A DNA stretch of 28,210 nucleotides, taken from NCBI GenBank assembly GCA_016783355.1, contig JADHWR010000008.1:1-28210 (forward strand), in the 5' to 3' direction. Position 1 is the stretch's first letter. Every line of letters starts with the position of its first letter. Both the position numbers and the translations under genes were made by a program. The DNA comes from Candidatus Omnitrophota bacterium (GTDB lineage Bacteria > Omnitrophota > Gorgyraeia > Gygaellales > JAHJCI01). Shown here one piece after another: positions 22,739 to 28,210 of this stretch. Under the pieces are notes generated by a model. It ran no database searches and had not been told where the DNA came from. It worked only from the letters and a program-made list of their open reading frames with translations.

Positions 22739-23842
22739 TCAGCGATTGCTTCTTGCAATATTAATTAATATTCCCAGAGAAATAAATGTAACGAGTATTG
22801 ATGTCCCTCCATAACTTAAAAAAGGTAATGGTAGTCCCACAATAGGAACAAGACCCATAATCATTGCCAGATTAATCAAAACCTGAAGCGCCACATATAT
22901 CGTTATACCACCGGCCAAAAGATAGCCAAAATAATCAGAAGAGTCTCTTGCCACCATCAGACCATAGCGGATTAAAAGATAAAAAGAAAGGAGTAAAACC
23001 AGACTTCCGAAAAATCCCCACATTTGTGCAAAATGGGCAAAGATAAAATCTGTATGCGATTCGGGAAGGAACTGTAATTGACTCTGTGTTGCACTAAACC
23101 AACCCCTTCCCCAGAAACCTCCTGAGGCAACCGCAATCTTGGATTGAATAATTGTATAGCCACGACCCAAAGGGTCAAGATTGGGATTAAGAAAAACCAG
23201 TAACCGTGCTTTTTGATAATCCAATAAAGAGAACCATAAGACTGGCAAGAGTAAAAAAATCAAAAAGGAAAGGAAAGCGATAAATTTAATTTCTACACGA
23301 GAAATAAAGAGAATAAACAAAAAGATTAAAAAAATCAAAGCAGCTGTTCCTAAATCAGGCTGCTTAAAGATTAATAATACCGGTAAACTCACCAATAACA
23401 AGGGAGTAACAACTGCCTTTGTCTTTGTCCAATAAGACACACTGCTTCTTAAGCCCGAGTGAGAGGCACTAAAATAATGGGAAACTGTTATAATCATAAT
23501 CAGCTTCATCATCTCAGCGGGCTGAAAATTAAACCAAAACATATGCAACCATCGCCGGGCGCCGAAACACACTTTTCCACTTAGGTCAACTATGATTAAA
23601 AGTATTATTCCTAAGACATAAAGAAAATAAGTAAGATCATAGAGGTAACGGTAGGAAATCCGAGAAACAACAAAAAGAGAAATCAAACCCATGACCACCC
23701 AGAGGGTTTGGCGCAGATATATTGATTTCATCCAGGCGGATTGTCGAAAAATTGTGCCCGTATAAATAGAAAAGATGCCTAAAACAGCAAGCAATACTGC
23801 GAGAATTACAATCCTATTATAATATTCTCCTTTACCTCTCAT
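22739..23842 (-). CDS. rodA: Rod shape-determining peptidoglycan glycosyltransferase RodA
   Basis: 367 residues of the SEDS family with about ten membrane helices. It has GARRWLHMFWFNFQPAEMMK (substrate cavity), SHTDFIFAHFAQMWGFFG and VGLPLPFLSYGGTSI. RodA polymerises lipid II for lateral-wall growth with PBP2. RodA rather than FtsW is called because mrdA and mreBCD directly precede it. A 140-bp tandem array and heptamer-arm element fill the gap after mrdA. No Shine-Dalgarno sequence lies before the ATG. Confidence 0.95.
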   Translation of the reverse strand: MRGKGEYYNRIVILAVLLAVLGIFSIYTGTIFRQSAWMKSIYLRQTLWVVMGLISLFVVSRISYRYLYDLTYFLYVLGIILLIIVDLSGKVCFGARRWLHMFWFNFQPAEMMKLIMIITVSHYFSASHSGLRSSVSYWTKTKAVVTPLLLVSLPVLLIFKQPDLGTAALIFLIFLFILFISRVEIKFIAFLSFLIFLLLPVLWFSLLDYQKARLLVFLNPNLDPLGRGYTIIQSKIAVASGGFWGRGWFSATQSQLQFLPESHTDFIFAHFAQMWGFFGSLVLLLSFYLLIRYGLMVARDSSDYFGYLLAGGITIYVALQVLINLAMIMGLVPIVGLPLPFLSYGGTSILVTFISLGILINIARSNR

Positions 23843-23854
23843 ATTTTAGCGCAA

Positions 23855-24072
23855 AGCTCAAAGTGTAAATCGCAAAACTAAAACTTAAAACTCAAAACTT
23901 TCTTAAAAAACTTTACGCTTTAGTTCTACGCCTTTCGCTTTAGTTCTACGCCTTTCGCTTTAGTTCTACGCCTTTCGCTTTAGTTCTACGCCTTTCGCTT
24001 TAGTTCTACGCCTTTCGCTTTAGTTTTACGCCTTTCGCTTTAGTTTTACGCCTTTCGCTTTACACTTTGCGT
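23855..24072. repeat. Heptamer-arm element with seven 20-bp tandem repeats between mrdA and rodA
   Basis: The 19-bp core in reverse orientation (AAAACTTTCTTAAAAAACT, 23894-23912) has an A-rich arm from 23860. Its other arm has expanded into seven tandem units of TAGTTCTACGCCTTTCGCTT (23921-24060); the last two carry C-to-T at one position. This is the largest tandem array in the window and likely to vary in copy number. Confidence 0.95.
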
Positions 24073-25863
24073 TTATATTATTCCCTCTTCGAGCATCTTC
24101 TGAATTATTTCTTTTGTCACCAGACAGGCATTATAACCTGAACCGCCGTGTTCCAATAAGACACAAATCACAAATCGGGGGTTATCTTTAGGAAAATACC
24201 CGACAAACCAACTATGCGAACTTCCTCCTGTCACCTGTGCTGTGCCTGTCTTACCAGCAACATCAACCTTTAACGAAGAAAGAATATGGGCTGTCCCTTC
24301 AGAACGGCAAACTGCTTGATGCAAGCCCTGATTAATAATATTTAGGGTAGACTGTCTCAGAGGCAAAACTTTTGGATTTTTGAATTTTACCTTTAAGATA
24401 CTGCTCTCTTTCTTTATCGCTCTCAGTAAATGCGGTTGAATTAATCTGCCGCCATTAGCAAATACTGCCGCCATCCGTGCTGCCTGCAGGGGCGTAACGA
24501 GAACCTCGCCTTGACCAATGGCAAAATTGGCTGTATCGCCATCAAACCAACTGGTTTTGCGTCTCAGCCTTCGGGTAAACCCCGTTCGAAGTAAGTCGCC
24601 AAGGGCGACTGCCCCGCCACGAAATCTGGCGGGGACTTCGAACGGGGTAAATGAGTAAGGAAGTTTGCCTTGCGCTTCTGCCGGTAAATCTACTGTGCAG
24701 GGTCTGCCTAAGCCGAATTTTAAAGCAAACTGATTAATCTTTGCCGGCCCAAGCAAAAGGCCCAGGTTATAAAAAAAGACATTGCAGGATGCCGCCAATC
24801 CTTTAATCAAATCAACCCTCCCATGCTCCTTCCAGCATTGAAACTGCCGATTTCCAATCCGATAAGCTCCCCGGCAAAAAAATGCAGTTTTTGCATCAAT
24901 CGTTTTTGTCTCTAATCCTGCTGCGGCAACAATCATCTTAAATATAGAACCCGCAGGAAAAGTGCCAGAGACTGCCCGATTAAACAAAGGCGCATCAGGG
25001 TCATTAAGTAAAGTACGAATAACAGGGCTTGATTGCACAAACAGAGAAGGGTTAAATTCAGGAAAACTACATAACCCCAGAATTTCTCCATTGCGGGGAT
25101 CAAGAATAACAACAGCACCTGTTTTTCCATTAAGAGCGTTTTCGGCTATCCTCTGAATCCTTAAATCAATCGTCAAAAAAATATCAGCCCCCCTCTTTCC
25201 TTCCTTAACCCCCAAAACACGAGAGATTCTTCCCCGATGGTCAACCTCAACCTGCATCCCCCCATCTTCAGGATGCAAAAGATAATCATAAAATTCCTCC
25301 ACGCCGCCAAAGCCTACCTCATCTTTTGGTTTGTATCCATACCCCTTAAACTGCTCCAGGCGCCAGGAATCTATTTTACTGACATAGCCAAGAAGATGAC
25401 AGGCAAAAGCGCCCTCGCGATACATACGACGTGGGGCAATTTGAATAAAAAGTTGCGGGAATTTACTCTTTAGCTCTTCAATAACCACAGCGTGCGACCT
25501 TCCTATATCTTGAGCCAATAAAACAGGAAGAAAACCAAAGGAATATTTCTTTTGATAATTTTTTTGCAACATTTCTTCCTTGATTCCAAGGACCGAAGAA
25601 AGTTTAGCAAAAAGCTCTTTTTTGGGCTTTTCTTCTTCACGAAGCAGATAAAGATTGAAGCTCGGGCGATTATCAACAAGAACCAATCCATTTCTATCAA
25701 GAATAGCTCCCCGGCTCCCCGGCTGAGGTATGAGCCGAATCCGATTGGCTAAATCCAATCTTCGGAACTGCCCGGATTTAATAAATTGGAGATAAAACAG
25801 GTTAAGTATAATAATAATAAAACAGGTAATTATAAAGTAATGCACTATTTTTAAGCGGCTCAT
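24073..25863 (-). CDS. mrdA: Penicillin-binding protein 2 (elongasome transpeptidase)
   Basis: About 596 residues. There is one N-terminal membrane helix (HYFIITCFIIIILNLFYLQF), a pedestal domain from RGAILDRNGLVLVDN, and a transpeptidase with GSIFK (SxxK), SCN (SxN) and GKTGTAQV (KTG), so it is catalytically complete. It cross-links wall peptides for RodA. An in-frame 72-bp palindromic insert (24580-24651) adds 24 residues just before the conserved GDTANFAIGQG segment. ATG 25863 is preferred; GTG at 25884 adds 7 residues and has no spaced binding site. It lies between mreD and rodA, separated from each by repeats. Confidence 0.96.
   Translation of the reverse strand: MSRLKIVHYFIITCFIIIILNLFYLQFIKSGQFRRLDLANRIRLIPQPGSRGAILDRNGLVLVDNRPSFNLYLLREEEKPKKELFAKLSSVLGIKEEMLQKNYQKKYSFGFLPVLLAQDIGRSHAVVIEELKSKFPQLFIQIAPRRMYREGAFACHLLGYVSKIDSWRLEQFKGYGYKPKDEVGFGGVEEFYDYLLHPEDGGMQVEVDHRGRISRVLGVKEGKRGADIFLTIDLRIQRIAENALNGKTGAVVILDPRNGEILGLCSFPEFNPSLFVQSSPVIRTLLNDPDAPLFNRAVSGTFPAGSIFKMIVAAAGLETKTIDAKTAFFCRGAYRIGNRQFQCWKEHGRVDLIKGLAASCNVFFYNLGLLLGPAKINQFALKFGLGRPCTVDLPAEAQGKLPYSFTPFEVPARFRGGAVALGDLLRTGFTRRLRRKTSWFDGDTANFAIGQGEVLVTPLQAARMAAVFANGGRLIQPHLLRAIKKESSILKVKFKNPKVLPLRQSTLNIINQGLHQAVCRSEGTAHILSSLKVDVAGKTGTAQVTGGSSHSWFVGYFPKDNPRFVICVLLEHGGSGYNACLVTKEIIQKMLEEGII
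24574..24651. mobile_element. 72-bp palindromic element in mrdA flanked by 6-bp direct repeats
   Basis: Outer arms CCCCGTTCGAAGT (24580-24592) and ACTTCGAACGGGG (24635-24647) are perfect inverted repeats. Inside are two more stems: AGTCGCC/GGCGACT (24594-24600 with 24604-24610) and CCCCGCC/GGCGGGG (24612-24618 with 24628-24634), giving a three-stem, cloverleaf-like fold. GGTAAA occurs at 24574-24579 and 24646-24651, exactly 72 bases apart, as expected for a target duplication. Confidence 0.88.
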
Positions 25864-25898
25864 AGATTTATAATGAGGACCCACTCCCCCATTCTCTT

Positions 25899-26012
25899 AA
25901 GCGGGTGGCGAGGCGGTGGGCTGCCCAAAATTACCCGCAGCGAATTATACCCTCTAGAGGCTTCCCCTTGAGCGAGGACAATTTTGGGCTCCGCCGAAGA
26001 CAGGACCCGCTT
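25899..26012. repeat. AGCGGGT-family element between mreD and mrdA
   Basis: A 114-bp copy with ends AAGCGGGT and ACCCGCTT, nearly identical to 11401-11512 and to the reverse of 22372-22483. It separates mreD from mrdA by almost its own length. Confidence 0.88.
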
Positions 26013-26028
26013 CTGCCCTCTGTTTTTC

Positions 26029-26547
26029 CTAATCAATGGCAGTCAGGACTTCCGAATTGAAAGTCCGACTTGCGAAAATTAATTTAAATAGTACTACAGC
26101 GACAATCAATGTATAAATAGATTCCAAAATTGTTGTTCTTAAGAAAAGACCTGCAGGCAGCGCTGCATCTTTCAGGCTTAAGGCAATTTCAGTAGCAAGA
26201 TTATTTAAAAGAATTACCAACGCTAAAATACCCAGACGTATAAGCCTTTTTCGTATGACCAGCTTATTACTGATATACTTAATCACTAAAATCCAGATAA
26301 CAAAAAGAATACTATACAATGCGAAAGGAAAGGTTATGCTCGTATCTTTAAGTAATCCGGCAAAAAGAGCAAGGATAATCGATTTTCTTAAGTCAAAAAT
26401 GAATGAAAAAATAGCTACACTGGCAATTAATAAATCGGGTTTAGTATTAAAAACGCGCAGATACTCACTGATAGCAGAAACCTGAATAAGGTATACTGTA
26501 AATATCAGCAGGAAGGCAGAAGTTATTTTATTATCGCAGTATCTCAC
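26029..26547 (-). CDS. mreD: Rod shape-determining protein MreD
   Basis: 172 residues, almost entirely hydrophobic with five or six membrane helices, as in MreD. It has FNTKPDLLIASVAIFSFIFD early and GLLKDTSITFPFALYSILF, matching the family's P-D-hydrophobic and G-x-x-x-D patterns. It is a membrane scaffold linking MreB and MreC. It starts with GTG overlapping the mreC stop (GTGA). Its last ~15 residues (FASRTFNSEVLTAID) come from a palindromic repeat. Confidence 0.9.
   Translation of the reverse strand: MRYCDNKITSAFLLIFTVYLIQVSAISEYLRVFNTKPDLLIASVAIFSFIFDLRKSIILALFAGLLKDTSITFPFALYSILFVIWILVIKYISNKLVIRKRLIRLGILALVILLNNLATEIALSLKDAALPAGLFLRTTILESIYTLIVAVVLFKLIFASRTFNSEVLTAID
26036..26083. repeat. 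Palindromic repeat forming the mreD C-terminus
   Basis: On the minus strand the end of mreD reads AATTTTCGCAAGTCGGACTT then TCAATT. The palindrome at 4007-4031 reads ATTTTGGAAGTCGGACTTCC, a related sequence. Here it encodes the final residues of MreD. Confidence 0.55.
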
Positions 26548-27323
26548 TTACAAACTACCAAAACCTCTTCTAAAGAATTTAACTTAACTGCGGGTCTAAC
26601 CTCGGCATAAGTCTCTAATCGTGAGACAGACCCCCTCACCCTGATTACATTGCCAATCAATATTCCTTTGGGGTAAAGAGAGGATAAGCCGGAACTGACC
26701 ACTAAATCTCCTGCTTGGACATCGGCTTCTTTAGGAAGATAGCGCAGAATTAAATCTCTTTCTAATGTTCCGCAGACTAAGCAAACCTGCCGGCTGCGCA
26801 CAATCCTTGCGGCAGCAGAAGAATTAAGATCATTAATCAACATCACCTTACTGGTGGAATTGCCTGTTTCAATGACCCTGCCCACAAGCCCCGCATTGGT
26901 CAAAACAGCAGCCTCCTCTTTAATTCCAGAGGAACTGCCCTTATCAATAATAATTAAAGAAGTGAAATTTCCTGGATCCCAGGCAATTACCCGCGCAGCG
27001 ACCAAAGGTAAAGGAGAACTCTTTTTAAAATCGTGGAGTTTTTGAAGCCGAAGGTTCCGGGTATAAACCTCATCTGTCTCAAAAATCTGCCGTTTCAGTA
27101 AGGAAATCTCTTTTTTTAAGCGGAGATTTTCTCTAAAAATCTGTGGAGAGAAAAAAATAGATGTGCCGCCCTGACTCAGAGAAGGTAGATACGCTACCAA
27201 CTCCAAAGGTAATCTTATTAAACTAAATAGGGGGCTGCGCAGAAATGGAATAAGGAAAGAAAAAAAGAGAAAACCAAGACTTGCAACGCCTACAAGAAGA
27301 ACTCTTTTTTTGGAAACATACAC
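26544..27323 (-). CDS. mreC: Rod shape-determining protein MreC
   Basis: 259 residues. There is one membrane helix (VLLVGVASLGFLFFSFLIPF), a short coiled coil (ENLRLKKEISLLKRQIFE), and the double beta-barrel with VIAWDPGNFTSLIIIDKGSS, GLVGRVIETG and VSSGLSSLYPKGILIG. It is periplasmic and activates PBP2-RodA. The start is GTG, 7 bases after the mreB stop, and it overlaps mreD by four bases. Confidence 0.95.
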   Translation of the reverse strand: MYVSKKRVLLVGVASLGFLFFSFLIPFLRSPLFSLIRLPLELVAYLPSLSQGGTSIFFSPQIFRENLRLKKEISLLKRQIFETDEVYTRNLRLQKLHDFKKSSPLPLVAARVIAWDPGNFTSLIIIDKGSSSGIKEEAAVLTNAGLVGRVIETGNSTSKVMLINDLNSSAAARIVRSRQVCLVCGTLERDLILRYLPKEADVQAGDLVVSSGLSSLYPKGILIGNVIRVRGSVSRLETYAEVRPAVKLNSLEEVLVVCK

Positions 27324-27330
27324 TAATCTT

Positions 27331-28210
27331 TTATGGATGGAATTGTGACTTTATGGGAACTGTGACCTTTTTTAAATAGCGGATCTCATTCAATACCTTG
27401 CCTGTGCCTTGTGCCACTGCTGTCAATGGATCCTCTGTAACATAAACGGGTAGGTTCGTCGCCTGTGAAATCAATTTATCAAAACCACGAAGCAACGCTC
27501 CTCCGCCCGCCATAATTATCCCCTGTTCAATTAAATCAGCAGCCAACTCCGGTGGTGTCCTTTCCAGAGAAACCTTAACCATTTCCACAATTGCTTCTAA
27601 CGGTTCTTTTAAAGCACTGCGCACTTCTTGAGAATTAACCGTTATCGCCTTAGGCAAGCCTATGACTAAATCACGGCCCCTTATCTCCAAGCTCAATTCT
27701 TCCTCTAATGGGTAAGCAGAACCGATCTTAATTTTAATATCCTCTGCGCTGCGTTCCCCAATCATTAAATTATAAGTTTTTTTCATATACTCAATTATTG
27801 CTTCGTCCATCTCATCGCCGCCAATGCGAATTGAGCGGGAAAAAACAATACCAGCTAATGAAATCACGGCAATCTCTGTAGTTCCGCCGCCGACATCAAT
27901 AATCAAATTGCCGATTGGTTCCTGAATCGGCAAACCCACTCCAATTGCTGCGGCGATGGGCTCCTGAATCAAAAACACCTCCCGTGCACCTGCGCGTTGT
28001 GCCGAATCCTTAACTGCCCTTTTCTCAACCTCTGTAATTCCTGAAGGTATAGCAATGACAATGCGGGGCCTCACAAGAACGTGGCGGTGATGGACCTGAT
28101 TTATAAAATAACGCAGCATCGCTTCTGTAATGTCAAAATCAGCGATTACGCCATCCTTCATTGGCCGAATGGCCACAATATTCGCCGGAGTGCGGCCAAG
28201 CATACGCTTT
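27331..28210 (-). CDS. mreB: Actin-like rod-shape protein MreB (partial, N-terminus outside window)
   Basis: 293 residues of the C-terminal part are present. The frame continues past the window edge before KRMLGRTPANIVAIRPMKDG; about 50 residues with the first phosphate loop are missing. Visible motifs are the second phosphate loop (IIDVGGGTTEIAVISLAG) and the adenosine loop (IIMAGGGALLRGFDKLI). MreB filaments orient the elongation machinery. The M at 28203 is internal, not the true start. Confidence 0.97.
   Translation of the reverse strand, partial: KRMLGRTPANIVAIRPMKDGVIADFDITEAMLRYFINQVHHRHVLVRPRIVIAIPSGITEVEKRAVKDSAQRAGAREVFLIQEPIAAAIGVGLPIQEPIGNLIIDVGGGTTEIAVISLAGIVFSRSIRIGGDEMDEAIIEYMKKTYNLMIGERSAEDIKIKIGSAYPLEEELSLEIRGRDLVIGLPKAITVNSQEVRSALKEPLEAIVEMVKVSLERTPPELAADLIEQGIIMAGGGALLRGFDKLISQATNLPVYVTEDPLTAVAQGTGKVLNEIRYLKKVTVPIKSQFHP

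Noticed and set aside
22531..22758. Small protein gene in the rodA-HD-GYP gap
   Set aside because: It lies wholly inside repeat modules that recur elsewhere; no binding site or family similarity.
23921..24060. CRISPR array
   Set aside because: The seven 20-bp units are directly adjacent with no unique spacers, and no cas gene is present.

Overview
The window is a bacterial chromosome segment in which every protein gene lies on the minus strand, so the genes read from right to left. Gene content suggests a Gram-negative, rod-shaped, uncultivated lineage: a complete mreB-mreC-mreD-mrdA-rodA wall-elongation cluster, a tilS-ftsH-folP-cdaA-cdaR-pdxJ-acpS-nnrD housekeeping string, and many sequence-divergent proteins. 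Candidate phylum Omnitrophota (OP3) is my best guess. That rests on gene order and protein style remembered from such genomes, not on a marker gene in the window.

Layout in the direction of transcription. (1) 28210-22739: partial mreB, mreC, mreD, mrdA (PBP2), rodA. (2) 22278-21037: a promoter with almost no leader, an HD-GYP protein with a degenerate receiver, and tRNA-Met(CAU). (3) 20921-13596: tilS, ftsH, folP, cdaA (c-di-AMP synthase), a CdaR reduced to its membrane anchor, pdxJ, acpS, nnrD. (4) 13514-8720: tRNA-Thr(UGU), then hisD, hisB, hisA, hisI and trpE. (5) 8585-8066: rpsP and yajC. (6) 8091-4314: an ECF-like sigma factor, a zinc-finger anti-sigma-type protein and a CHAT protease-TPR membrane protein in one overlapping unit. 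(7) 3706-1: a secreted beta-propeller protein, recQ with its own leaderless-type promoter, and the start of a Fic-family gene behind a promoter overlaid by inverted repeats.

The most unusual feature is the density of small non-autonomous repeats. At least five families occur: a 112-114 bp element with AGCGGGT/ACCCGCT ends; a module with GAATGAAAGT ends and an AGCGCTGAA hairpin; an element with an identical 19-bp core flanked by heptamer-like arms; a 102-bp element with 19-bp perfect terminal inverted repeats; and short palindromes flanked by direct repeats, usually 6 bp. Several sit inside coding sequence in frame (mrdA, the CHAT gene, the beta-propeller gene, nnrD, folP, the mreD tail), and one family supplies the stop codons of two unrelated proteins. 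Duplicated lengths are often multiples of three (72, 72, 54, 48, 27, 21). This recalls Rickettsia palindromic elements, but here different families are nested in one another with readable target-like duplications.

The best candidate for a distinct functional system is the sigma / anti-sigma / CHAT-TPR unit. A 14-base sequence just upstream of the anti-sigma gene recurs with one mismatch just upstream of the beta-propeller gene, so the two may share a promoter type.
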